DNA from: Agrocybe praecox
Lineage: Eukaryota; Basidiomycota; Agaricomycetes; Agaricales; Agrocybaceae
Direction: 5' to 3'
Assembly: GCA_964017145.1 (NCBI GenBank)
Contig: OZ024852.1
Span: forward strand, 1,427,945-1,491,944
DNA length: 64,000 nt
Shown here: positions 47,394 through 59,256 of the stretch, piece by piece
Layout of the letters: each line of letters starts with the position of its first letter
Position numbering within the stretch: position 1 is the first letter of the stretch
Translations under genes and position numbers: made by a program
Notes under the pieces: model-generated
Told to the model about the DNA's origin: nothing
Seen by the model: only the letters and a program-made list of their open reading frames with translations
Database searches by the model: none

Positions 47394-50300
47394 ATGCCTT
47401 TGGCCACGCTGTGGACGCGTTTCCTTTTTTTTCTGAATGCTTTTTTGCATATTCACACTCTTTTCCTCTCTCCCGTATATGGGAAAGCTATCTCTACCTC
47501 GAGTACCGGTCTAACCGCTAGCAAAAACGCTTCGTCAACTCTAAGCTCACTCGCAGCTAGCAGTAGCAGCGTAATCAAGTCGTCGACCCAATCTTTGGCT
47601 ATAACTAGCATTGTAAATGTATCATCTACCTCTCTTAGCGCAACATCTGTCCTAGCCAGCACTACCGCGAACATAACCTCAACTACTACAGCCACTCAAC
47701 CAACTCAAACTATTGACCCAACCACGTTACAGGAGATACACACCCTGCAAAGTCGGAGGCTGAGTTCAATCATTGGAGCCATTACCACATCTCCCAAGGA
47801 TATTCCGGCATGGTGAACACTATGAATAGAATATAACTTCTCTCCATTAACAAATGGTGATATACAGGCTATCTACTCTGGGGTCTGACGGTAAATGGCC
47901 GGATAGTGAGGTCGATTATACCACAGGATGCGATGCCCGGCGCGCTAATTGGCCTGCTCAAACCCATTGGCAGCGCATTCGTAAGCTCCTGTGTTCTCAT
48001 ATCTTTAGCCAGAATTAAATGAATGATTGTCTCGCAGTTACTATGACTGCTGCATGGCACGGGGGCCTTGCAGGGGATGATCAATTCGTCAAAGATCCTA
48101 CTCTCAGAACGGCCATTTCAAATGCCATGGACTACTGGTTCGGCCGTGATTTCACAAACCCCGCATGCTTGGACTCTGGAGGTACCCCTGCCTGTCCTTG
48201 CACGAACCCCGACAACAGTTTATGGTATGTTCAACCTCACCTGTCTGATATACAAATTCCTTATGTCCGCGCTTTCACAGGAACACGAACTGGTTTTCCA
48301 ACGTCAGTCGCTCCGCAACTACGCCTTGCACGTGAGAAGGGGCGCATTAACACAATTCCCGCTTTTCTAGATTATCGGAATTCCCGAGTTTGTTAGCCAG
48401 GTCTGCCTCATACTCAACGATACCCTCGTCCAGACCCAACTTAATAATTGCACACACATGACTGGGCGTGCGTATGGGACATTTGATCACAACATTAACG
48501 GAGTAGGTTTCCTGACAGGCGCGAACACGCTGGACGTTGCTAAAATTGGCATCGACCAAGCCCTCCTGACCAGTAATGTCTCTATGCTGACCGACGCGTA
48601 CCGAAGGGTACATTCTGAACTGCTCGTCAAAAATGGCGTCAAGGTCGATGGAATACGTGCCGATGGGTCGTTTGGTCCGCTTTTGCGTTTCATTTCGAAC
48701 AAATCTCGCACTAACATTTTTAGATAGGGCAGCACGGTGGAATGTTGTATAACGGCAACTACGGTTAGTGATTAGTTTGAACTCATAACTTCCGATATTC
48801 TACATAATTAATCTGATATTCTTTGTAGGGAAGGACTAGTAAGGCCATCGGGTTATGCCGTTCATGTTCGTTGTTGCCTAACTTATTTTAATCGTTTAGC
48901 ACCAATGACGTAGTTGATCTGGAGGTCGAAGCAGGGGGGACATCTTTCGCCGCTGGGCCAGACTCACAAAATGCGCTAGCAACTCTTTTCGATGGCGACC
49001 GGTGGATGATATTCTTGAACACGATCACAGGTGTACTCCACTGGGACTTTTCTGCTCTGGGCAGATTTATAAGTTTCCCAGTCATTGATGTTCAGTAAGT
49101 CCTAATCACGAACAAGGGTATAATTCGCATCCATCTCATATATACGACACACAGAGCTACCGGCAGCATTCACTTAAACCTGACTGAAATTTTACAATTA
49201 GGTCAACAATGGGGTTCTGAATCTCTCATTAATTTCTCGAACAGCCTCTCTGCGGACGCTTCCAACGCCAATGCAGGACAACTTGTCGGAAATCGTATGT
49301 TTTATGCCAATGACTACATGGTAACAAACTATTTCTGTCCCATCTCTGTGTCAATTTTCTTTTCTGACGTTGTATACCTATTTCTGATAGGTTCAGCGCG
49401 GGAAAAATTACGTTACCACGGTGAAGATGTTTTCTTCTCGGACCCAGAATACGGAGTGCACAAATTTACAGAACGTAAGCGACAACCCTGATCTCTTATT
49501 CTCCTCCGCTATCCTCTCACGATTTTCTTCCCTTTAAATACAGCCTTTCGGATTCCACCTGTCAGATGGTACTGTTTATACGTACCTGGTCGGAAACGAA
49601 TACGAAGATATATCTGCTTCCTGGGATTGGAATCTCATCCCAGGCATAACCACGGATTACAATGCAACCGTGTTGGCTTGCGGGACGACTCAGCAGACTG
49701 GGAAAGAGGTCTTCGTAGGAGGAGTGTCTGACGACACAGTCGGAATTTCTGTCATGCGATATACCAATCCTCTCACTGGATCTCTGCATTGGCAGAAAGC
49801 GTGGTTCTTCCTCGAAAGCGATGTCCAGCATGTTATGATTTCCAACATATCATCGACGACCAATGCACCTGTGTATACAGTCCTTGATCAGAAATTACAC
49901 TCTGGACCGGTGGTTCTGGACGGGTCAGAAGGACCCAACACGATGTCAATGACCGACGCCAACTTCCAGACATTATGGCACTCAAACGTTGGATATATCC
50001 TCCCAGAATTCAACGGTTCAGCAACATTGTCATTGCAAGTCGGTGAGAAGACTGGTAACTGGGCCAATATTGGAACGTCAACTCAGCCTCCCACAACGGT
50101 CGATTTATTCGCCGCTTGGATTCAGCATATCGACATTTCTGTCCCGATATCATACACGATAGTTCCTGGCGTTAATCAGAATGCCTTCGTAAAGAAGCAG
50201 AGTTCTAACCAGTTGCAACAGCTCCAGGAGATTCAGAACGATGGGAGTATCTCAGCTGTCCTCGATCAAGCAAATCAATTGGCCTTCTTTGTTTTCTGGC

Positions 50301-50575
50301 AAGCTGGAGGAGGAAATATCACCTTCACCCCAAAAGCGAACGACGCTCCCATCACTATAACTACGAACGCGAACATTGCTCTTATCTACCGCTTGAAGAC
50401 GGGAGAGGTGACAGTATCCGATCCTTCCCAGTCTCTCGGTATTGCGCAGGTATCTTTGAGCCTTGGGACCGGTAACAAGCCACCTCACTGGGGAAGTGGC
50501 AACATCAAGACTTTGGTATTCCAGCTTCCTTCCGGTGGATTGATTGGGAGTAGCGTTACTCTCAATATCAACTAA
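47394..50575 (+). CDS. Secreted polysaccharide lyase family 8 (PL8) enzyme
   Basis: Eleven exons: 47394-47812, 47868-47980, 48038-48224, 48281-48302, 48371-48674, 48728-48763, 48829-48838, 48900-49094, 49155-49320, 49391-49474, 49544-50575; 855 aa. An N-terminal hydrophobic segment (residues about 6-25) ending near Y-G-K-A looks like a signal peptide, then an S/T-rich linker to about residue 105. The helical toroid shows N-T-N-W-F-S-N-x-I-G-I-P, the catalytic Asn in T-G-A-N299, D-G-S-F-G-Q-H351-G-G and N-Y360-G, matching the Asn-His-Tyr triad of hyaluronate/chondroitin/xanthan lyases. The last exon holds the beta-sandwich domains. The enzyme should cut uronic-acid polysaccharides by beta-elimination outside the cell; the substrate cannot be read from sequence. 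Exon 7 is 10 nt. The TATA box at 47335 lies just upstream. Confidence 0.9.
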
Positions 50576-52093
50576 CGGATCCATTGAAAGATTTCGGTGT
50601 ATCATTGGCCCTCAAGTGCCCGTCGCGAATGTCTACTAACGAGTTATTGATGTATGTTGTAAATTATTTCTATTTCAAGTTGCATTTCATGCTTTCTTCA
50701 TATGTTCAATACCATTCAGCGAGATCAAATGAATCTTTTTTCAGGCAGACGGGCAGCATTCTGAGTCTCATGATATTTTGGAAATATGGGTCCATTTATA
50801 AATTCATCTACGGCCGTAAGTATATTATATTTGAAGATTTGATTGGCCTAATTCTTTTTCAGCTGTTCGTCCCATTCAATTCTTCTTCCCCAAAACAGCT
50901 TTCGGTTAATCATGTGCCTTATCATCCTCACAAGATCGTATAACTTTTCATGGTTCTAGCGTATCTGAGCACCAGTTGAAAGAACCTAATAACCCATTTA
51001 CGAGAAAGCGCTGGCATCAATTAGTAAAGTCTGACGATATAATGTCCAGTTATTATTAACGAAAGCTGTGCCTAACAAAAAAACTTACAACTTCGCCCTG
51101 CTCTTTCCTGCTCTGCTTCTATCAAGCCCCTCAGCCGAGAAGCATATTGGCAATAAGGCAGACACAAAACAAAAAATTTCAAGATACCTGCCAGGTGTGG
51201 CATATTTTCGAAGTTCTTTCATCCAAAAAGAGAGAAATGGCGTACACGGCTGATACACGCTGCGCATAGCGAGAGCCACCTTAATTTCTACGGCCGCAGC
51301 TTGGCAAATGCTTTCTCTTGGCATTGGGCATCAAGGAAATGTTTTTATGTGATTTCTCTACCTTCAATGCTACGAAGATGGTTTGAAGCTCTCTAAGTAT
51401 GAGAATCGAGCCGTAAGCAGCAGCCAGCGGTTGAGGGGGAAATCGTGGGAATAAATCAGGTGAATTTAGATTTTAGGCCCGATTAGTTGCTTACATACTG
51501 TCACGATGTTTCCCTATGTCTTCGGCTTCCACATTCTCGCTGCCCGAGACCCACTTTGAGCTCCATTACCTGCGAAACTTGGAATAAAAGAAGTAAGAAA
51601 ACACGGGCATTGGCAAGAAAGTCATGCATTCATTCAAATCTATCCCGTCTGTGGATCAGGTCACGTACAACGTCGGTCGAGAAATTATTGGTACTTGCTA
51701 TCTTTGGGTACTTACGTTGAAGGGGGACATATCGGAGGACAAAAAAATTAGCTTCTCGGGGAGAGTAAAGGACGCACGGGGACTGACCGCGCTGGCGTGA
51801 CCTTAGCGAGTTTAGCGGTCACCGGTGGAAAAGAAAGGGATCCAATGAGGTTTAGCTCAGACCCTGACGAATCGACGGAATATTCTTGACACAAACGACG
51901 TACCGTCTAAATCTAACCTGTGTTGGATGTCCACAGAGGGGGATCCTTATATGTGGAGAACTTGCTGATACCCCTTCTTCCACTGCGCCCGTTTCCCAAT
52001 CCCTTCCTCCCTTCCTCCTTTGTTTTCTTCCTTTTTTGTTATAAGTAGTTACTTTCCCCTTTTCTTCCTTCCTTCCCATTTTCTCCAGTTGAG
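50576..52093. other. Intergenic, 1518 bp
   Basis: 3' flank of the PL8 gene and a long upstream region of the 7TM gene, both plus strand. Short ORFs have no recognised family. Confidence 0.55.
51961..52085 (+). promoter_or_regulatory. Pyrimidine-rich leader before the 7TM gene
   Basis: About 125 bp dominated by C and T (repeated cttcc/ttcc units) immediately before the ATG at 52094. CT-rich tracts next to the start site are common in fungal promoters and 5' leaders. Confidence 0.45.
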
Positions 52094-53386
52094 ATGGCCA
52101 CCAACGTCACTCGCCTGAATCCAGATACCCCCATGGCATTTCTACCGCCAGACCTAGCGTACCAAGTGACCATTTCTACCTATATTCTGATAGGATCCTG
52201 CGGAGTGAGTCAATGTCTCTATTATTTTTTACGTCCAGTCTTTAATGGGCACGTCGAATCAAGATTATGGTATGGGATGTGCTGGGGAACGCAGCCAACG
52301 ACTACAGGCTGCTCACGGCGTACCGCATAACCATGCCGACTATCGTATACTTCATTTCAAGGTAAGATTTCGTCAACTATCTAATTTTTTTCTGTTTTCT
52401 GACGCTTTATGATCGTAGACTGGGATCTCTGGGCTATGTGCTGGCGAGCACGATATTTGAAAGTGAGATTCACCTCCGCGTCCTTTCGAACAACCAAACT
52501 CACCTTCTGTATAGCCGCCCCCACAGGGAACTGCTTTTTATTCGAAAAAGTGATCGATTGGCTTTTCCCCGTAGCTGTCCCATTTACATCCCTCCTATTT
52601 TTCTTCCGTGTTCGCGCAATCTTCGACAACAATCGCTACGTGGTCACATTTTTTGCGTTCATGTGGCTGGCGGTGCTTGCTGGGTGTTTGACTGTCACTC
52701 AAGGCGTCGTCGGAGCGCACATTGGCGACACAAATTACTGTCTCAACGCCAGACTAGAGGGTTATGTGTCGGCGGCAGCTATCATCCCACTTGTCAATGA
52801 CACTCTGGTCTTTCTCTCCATCTCCGTTCGCCTCATGCTCAACTCTCACCACGAGGACAGTCTGAAGAATAGTGTGCGCACCCTCGTCTTTGGCTTCCAA
52901 ATGCCTGCCTTCTCGAGGTCACTTTTGCAGGATGGGCAGCTCTACTATCTGTAAGCCAATATTCATTTAATATCATGTATCTATATTTACAGGTATTCTC
53001 GTTGTTCTAGAACGACCGTTACCACCAGCTTGATGACAGTCATCATGTTATACATCAAGTCGGTCCCCGTATCCTATCAGACCATGTTCACCGTCCCGAA
53101 TATCATGCTCATGAATGTCATGGCATGCCGGGTTTTCCGCAACACCAAATTCGATCTCTTCCGAGAAAGAAACACGACGACCAACTACAATTCCACATCT
53201 CCAGAAGCCAGATTTGCTCAGCCTAACGTCCCTTTATCCCTCCTCAGCACTACTTCCTCCGACCCAGTTAAGGGCCAGACGTCAGAATCGACATTAGGGA
53301 AGAACAGTCGGATCAGTGCGCTCCCCGAACTGGCAATGGAATCTGACAAGTATAGGCACAATCCGTACGGGGACAACAATGTTTGA
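52094..53386 (+). CDS. Seven-transmembrane receptor-like protein (basidiomycete orphan family)
   Basis: Exons 52094-52204, 52264-52361, 52419-52462, 52515-52950, 53011-53386; 354 aa. About seven hydrophobic segments are visible, with the D-Y-R-L-L-T-A-Y-R-I-T-M-P-T-I-V-Y-F-I-S-R block after helix 1, W-L-F-P-V-A-V-P-F-T-S-L-L-F-F-F-R-V-R-A-I-F, a cysteine near G-D-T-N-Y-C-L, and a short cytoplasmic tail rich in S, T and N. I know this layout from large families of uncharacterised agaricomycete membrane proteins; no ligand or G-protein coupling can be assigned. An N-x-T site at residue 4 fits an external N-terminus. The acceptor of intron 1 (52262-52263) was chosen over the earlier one at 52232 because it restores the family block. 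Confidence 0.75.
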
Positions 53387-53478
53387 TGTGTATACATATA
53401 GCACTTGAGAAGGAGACCTGGGATTAGGAGAAACAAAATTTATCCAAGATATACACAACACGTCGGACATATATACCC

Positions 53479-53509
<31 letters not shown>

Positions 53510-54630
53510 ATTCGTTTACGTTTCGCTCTTCGTATTGCTTTCCGTTTTCCTCATTTCTTTACCTTGTTTGTTTTTTCCATCTGTAGAAGTGTAAGCTCTA
53601 GTGTTCAAGTAGTCTCCGTTGTAGAATTATATCACACATCGAGAAAACTATATATTTGTGATTGTACAGTTTTTGATCAATATATGGTCTATGATGAAAT
53701 TTTTTGCGTATTGTCTCGAAGTGAAATCTTTTGGGTGATGTCTTCTGAATTAAAAGTGTCCGATATCTTTCTCAGGCGAATGAAGTAATCGATGACAAAA
53801 TCCAGCCACATTTATTGTTAAATAAGTCGTACTGCAACCGAATATCGGGCAATGCCAAACATATGCTTTTTGTTAATAGAATACCGAGAAAGAGAATTGT
53901 ATGGATTGGATTATGATACAAAGGTAAGAATACCATTTATTTCACTTGAAATTCATTAATTGTTCATTCGCGCGCGCGTGCTCTCCAAATCCCTTCCTTT
54001 AACTAGCATGGCAAAAAAGAAACAAAAGGCATAAGCTGTTTAACCGAGGACGAAGCAATAATAGCAAACTGACCTGATCTTGAAAGTTCTACCCTTTTCT
54101 CCCTCTAATCCACGAAAAAAATGCAAAAAAGGAATAGGAACGTAGAAAGCTAGGCGCAATAAATAAATCGGGAACGAGTGTGCTGAAGAAAGAAAGGTGC
54201 GGTAAACAATGCTTTACGATGTTACGGATCGCAATGGAATGAGATATCGGAAGTGTTAAAGACAGAAGAAGGCCGTTTACAGAGACTGGGTGAATGCTAT
54301 GTAAAAGGAGGTGGACGATGGTAATGGTATAAGGCAGGTGAGTATGGTCGGCGACGAGACGCTGAGATTAAAGTTGGATGATGGTGTAGATTCATGAACG
54401 GGTGGCCTGTAAGACGGTATTGTAGATGTACCAGGAAACCGAGCAGAGAAAAGACTGAAGGACAAAGAAGGGGATAATGTTTCAAGGTGACAGTCTTTCC
54501 TATCCATCAGTAGAAGAAACCGTTCCTAATTTCATTTGCCCTCTATCACACAAATACGCAGCAAAGGTGTCAAGCGATCCTGAAGCCAAGAAAAAAGTGC
54601 GGAAGAAAAGGCGATATGAAACGCGAACGC
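53387..54630. other. Convergent intergenic, 1244 bp
   Basis: Between the 3' ends of the 7TM gene (+) and CDC55 (-). Includes the C20/(AC)n tract. The short ORFs at 54277-54507 (-) have no recognisable domain and are not called. Confidence 0.55.
53476..53510 (+). repeat. Poly-C tract followed by (AC)n microsatellite
   Basis: Twenty consecutive C (53476-53495) followed by alternating AC to 53510, in the 3' flank of the 7TM gene. Confidence 0.95.
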
Positions 54631-56513
54631 TTACGCGGCGCTGTACAAGAACAAATTGTTCGTTGCAGCGATCTGAAAATGGTTTTGTTTTGATGAGATG
54701 CCGAAAAGATAGTAACGGAGTGTAGCTTACAGCAATGGTGTTCTCGCGTGGATGCCAACTCGCGTGGAGAATCTTCTTGTTGAAATCCAACGTCTCCAGT
54801 TGCATAGCATCCCTCAATCCACCTGGTCTAGGACCATTCTTGATGCCAGGCTTTACACCTGGCAAAGGACCTCCTATTTTCTTCGCTTTGAAGGCAGATT
54901 TATCAGCCTGTAGTACAACATCGTTCAGGGTGTCGGTATCGTATATCCGGAAGTAGTTGTGATAGGAACCAGTGAGGACATGTCTGCAAAAAATGGGTTT
55001 GTTAGCACGCAATGGAAATTTGCAAAATGATGCAGAAGTAGATATAAAAGATACACTAAGGAAATTGACATACTTGTCGTCTCCGCCCCAAATGCACTCA
55101 AACTTATCGAAGATGCAGTCGTTCTCGTACAAGTCGCATAACTTGCCTCTAAGGTGGTCGTGGATGGGAATTGTTTTCACAGGTCGCGATTCCATGTTGA
55201 TGTCCCAAATTTTCAATGATAAGTAATCACGAGAAAGGATATACCGACCGTCGTGGCTAAACTTGACGTCAGAGATGGATGATATAATCTCGGAGAAGAA
55301 AGAGCGAGTGGTGGGATCTTCCTCTTCCTCAAAACCTACAAGTCCCAAAACCCAACAGTGTCAATTGGGCAATATTATAAAACAGGATGATCAATGACCC
55401 ACATTTGGCATGCCTGTCGCAGAGAGCCGAATCACGCATATCCGCAAGCTTGATGTTACTTTTTGAACTAGAATACATGAAGAGATTGCATTGAGTCGGG
55501 TGGAATTCCGTAGCAGTGATGACCTCCGTCAGTTCTTCCATGTTCACCGGCTTGATATCAACGATGTCTGGTGGCAGGAGTTATTCCATTAGTAAGCCGC
55601 CCAAAATAATGCGCCGTCGGAAAGCGTGGTCGCGACGTTCCACTCACTGAAGCTTTGGTCGCTGGTATTCAAGTTCCAGAGGTTGATTCTCAAGTCGTCG
55701 GCAGATATGTAAGTTTCTTGGTCAGAGTTAACGGAAATAGAGTGGATATGGTATGCATGGGCGTTCGAGTAGACTTTTCGTGGTACGGCGGCGATTATGT
55801 TGTCTTGCTGAGTCATTCTAGGTAGTCTCAAGTGACCTACACTTGAAGGAGCTGCTGTAGGGTGTTGACCATCGAAGTGGTTTGATTCCGATACTACGCG
55901 CAACGATTTCTCAAACACTTTCCAGAGCTTGATGGTTTTATCTGTGATTTGATGTAAATTTACGATCGTGCGGAAAAATACTGAGACTCACCATTTGTCG
56001 ATAATAGGAAGTGTGCAGAGTTTTGTCGTTTGCACCATCTTATCTTATTAATCTTCTCCTCGATTTCGAGCGATTTGAGATAATCAAATTCGGGCTCGTG
56101 CGATTGGAATTCGGTGTAGAACTTGTATTCGCATCCTTTTTTCTGCATGAAGGAAAGCATGATCAGCAAAGCAAGCCCCTCCAGAAAGGGCTTTGACATG
56201 ATGAGAAATCAATGCAAACATATGTTTACATACCATTTCATTTCTTTCAAATAGAACAACGCGTCCACCCTTGTCTCCGGTGGCGAGATAGTTTCCTGTA
56301 GAATCAAACTCTACGGTAGATATGATGTCGGCTGCGATTACAAAGAAACAGTAATTAGCAAGCCCCACATGGTGACCAGCACACACAACTTTGGGGAATT
56401 AACATTAGCATTAAAGTAGAAGGGTGCGCACCCTCAGTGATATCCTCTACATCGCCCTTATCGCCAAAGCATTGAGCAAAGCGCCAACCTCCAGAACCTG
56501 AGGGGTCTTCCAT
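54631..56513 (-). CDS. CDC55: PP2A regulatory subunit B55 (CDC55/PR55)
   Basis: Eight exons (minus): 56432-56513, 56234-56331, 55992-56142, 55648-55941, 55403-55567, 55074-55335, 54731-54983, 54631-54672; 448 aa. The chain is the seven-blade B55 propeller: [10 protein letters not shown] at the start, [44 protein letters not shown] and a final [12 protein letters not shown]. It targets the PP2A core to mitotic and other substrates. An insert after the sixth blade, [13 protein letters not shown], is glycine/proline-rich. The last exon codes 13 residues. Confidence 0.95.
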
Positions 56514-56830
56514 GATGGATCTTGGATTACGGAAATGTCACGCAGGGGGGGGTAAAGGTCTATTAAGCCGACTCGAAAGAAGAATGTTCCACGTTTGTTG
56601 TCTGGATATTTGTTCTTATACACACGATGGTACAAGAAAATAGGGAGAATGCTGCCGTTACAGTCGTTAGTTAAGATTGGATGAGGCGTGTGGAATGCGA
56701 GGACAACACCACCTCTCTGTGACAGACCGCCGTGACCAATTGATTACATAATTTAGCCATCATTACCTTTCTCCTCCCGACATTTCCCTTCCTAGTCCTT
56801 TACGTCGAAACAACCACAAGATACAGAATC
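56514..56830. other. Divergent intergenic, 317 bp
   Basis: Shared upstream region of CDC55 (-) and COX9 (+). No other feature supported. Confidence 0.55.
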
Positions 56831-57136
56831 ATGGCCATCGCTCCTATTACCGGAAAACTCAGAAAGCGCTTTTGGCTTGATGTTACCTCTGCCCTTGGTC
56901 TCGGTCTCGGTGCAGGATACGCCTACTGGTGAGCTCTTCCCCTTCGTTGACGTATCGCGTGTTGTTGACACATTTCTGCAGGTACGGTGTCCACCTCAAG
57001 TCTGGTGAGTACAACTGAGAGAGTTGAATATATGCTGGGGTCGATGTCTGAACTATACCTTCCAGTTGCCCGCCAGGAGGACTTCTACGTCAAACTTGAG
57101 AAGGAAAGGGTTGCTGCTGCTGCAAACTCGGCATAA
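56831..57136 (+). CDS. COX9: Cytochrome c oxidase subunit 9 (Cox9, subunit VIIa family)
   Basis: Exons 56831-56928, 56982-57004, 57066-57136; 63 aa. It begins M-A-I-A-P-I-T-G-K-L-R-K-R, has one membrane helix (A-L-G-L-G-L-G-A-G-Y-A-Y-W-Y-G) and a charged tail R-Q-E-D-F-Y-V-K-L-E-K-E-R. This matches Cox9, a small nuclear-coded subunit of complex IV in the mitochondrial inner membrane. The middle exon is 23 nt. PET117, an assembly factor for the same complex, lies 30 kb away, which is probably coincidence. Confidence 0.92.
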
Positions 57137-57345
57137 AAGAGGGATATACCACCATCACCACCCACCCACACAGCCGTCCATTCTTCAATTCTAGAACCGC
57201 CTAGGCACGAACGCCTCATGTTCATTCATCCATCAGACGATGTATTATTTCGTAAAGTCGAAGAGGGCGAGTCTATACTACGTGATATATATATCCAAGG
57301 CGCGATCCCAGCAAGAATAAATTATTACTTGAATTGATACCAACG

Positions 57346-58981
57346 TTATCTGTTGAGAATGCCTAGTCGTTTCAACTCCTCACAAGATCTAATCTCTTCA
57401 GCTTCGATCTTTTTGACCCTCTCCCAATCCGTACCGATTCCAAATATCCCAATCTCTGCATCCTTCGCTCTTTCCTTTCTATCCATAGCAGTCCGACATT
57501 GAGCATACAAATCTTGTGCATAAATGCGGTCGACGGTGTCTTCGAACTTCTTGAGAGCTGGGCCTTGCTTTTTGCCTTTCCCTCTGACAACCTTCCGAGT
57601 TTTTGCGGAAGATTTAACTTTCAATTTCGCATTTGGGTCTGCCTTCTCTGCCTCTTGGCTATCCGTAACCACCACTTCTTCTACTCGCCCGACTTTGACC
57701 CCTTCCTTCGCAAGCTCTGCTCCTATTATAGGATGATTACTGAATTCGCCTGGATTTACAAAATAGTGTACTCCATATCCTCCTGTTTCCATTTCCGTAT
57801 TATATCTTGCGGTTTCCGAAAATGCGAATCTGGGGTCGGGAGTTGGAGGCGTAGAGAACAAGTTGGGTAAGGAAGACAACAAGGAGAAACCGAACAATAA
57901 CAGAAGAGGAAGGAGTTGCACAAGTAGAGAACGAGGTTCTGCGTTAGTCGCGTTGGTAGCACCACCGCCACCTCGAGTAAATGTTTGCGTTCTAAAACCA
58001 GGGCCACCGAATGTGAATACCGCTAGATATAACATCAATATATGTATATAAAAAATAGTGAATTAAAATTGCGACGTACTAGGTCCACCTCCAAAACTTG
58101 TTCCGAATCCTGGACCGAATGTGTTGCCTCCACCTCCAAAGAACATATTGAACAAATCTTCTGGACTGAGCTCGCCGTCGAAACGAGCACCTCCGTTGGA
58201 TGCAAAGCCAGATCTTGATGGCATTCCACCAAAGCGATCTTCCGGGTCGCTACCACTATCAAATGCTGCTCGCTTTTGTGGATCTTCAATAAATTAAACT
58301 CAGTGGATTCTCTTTCAAAGATTAAGAGAATGTTTTACCTGACAGCACTTGGAAAGCCTTGGACACCACTGTAACGACGCGTCTTAATGACAACTTCCTA
58401 AATAATCAAATGGATCGACTTACGTTTGAACGCTTCGTCGGCACCTGGAGCTCCATTTTTGTCTGGATGTAAGGCCAGTGCGAGCTTTAGGGAATGCTTA
58501 ATACGAATAACCAATGAACAAAAAATATCACAACAGGACTGACCTTGCGATACGCCCTCTTGATTTCAACTTCTTCGCAATCTTTCTTCACAGAAAGAAT
58601 CTCATAGTATTCTGTGACTTTACATGACCGCACGCGCCGAACAACAGCCTCTTGCTCCGACGTGTACTCCCTCTTCTCACCACCCATACCTCCCGCCGTC
58701 CCATTACCGCTGGCCTTCGCTTGTGTATGCCGATGCTTCATGCCAGCAGACGAAGGGTGTTCTTCCGTCGTTGTATTCGAAGCAGAGGCACCTGAGTCAT
58801 CGTTGGACGTCGAAGAAGCTGCTGCTTTGTTTATAGATGCTAATAGTTTCGTGGCCTCTGGAGTTTCGAACAGAGAGATTGACTTCAAGCAGAATTTGCG
58901 TGCCGACGTCAGATTGTTAGCGTCATAATGCTTTCGAGCAATACCAAGGCATCGAACAGCCTCATCTCTATTTCCTTCCAT
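57346..58981 (-). CDS. ER membrane J-domain protein, DNAJB12/14-like
   Basis: Exons (minus) 58544-58981, 58424-58484, 58339-58368, 58080-58283, 57346-58022; 469 aa. The N-terminus (G-N-R-D-E-A-V-R-C-L-G-I-A-R-K-H-Y) is the conserved leader of DNAJB12/14. The J-domain runs from about residue 118 to 185 with the H-P-D motif in L-A-L-H-P-D-K-N. A G/F-rich region follows, then one membrane helix (L-L-P-L-L-L-L-F-G-F-S-L-L) and a C-terminal DUF1977-like region. Such proteins recruit Hsp70 to the ER face for quality control of membrane proteins. Two exons of 61 and 30 nt carry the heart of the J-domain. The start at 58981 is favoured over an upstream in-frame TTG because of the conserved leader. 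Confidence 0.9.
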
Positions 58982-59256
58982 ATTAAGCCGCCTCGTTGAA
59001 CGCAAGGGTTGGGCCTGCTGATTTAATAAGTGTGAGGACTTGGACCCCCTGTGGGTAAATGAAGGGAGCAAAGGAACGGACGTGGAGATTCTGGAGAAAT
59101 CAAAGCCTCAGTTACCGCACTAATTTGTTATTGATTATTTCCGCAGATAACCTTTCGGGCCGTTTGCTAAGACTTAGCAGATAGCGCCCATGATTTGCTT
59201 CCGCCGCTCCTGTTTAGCAATCATTCATTTCAGTTGAACTCGAACCTCAGTAGCTT

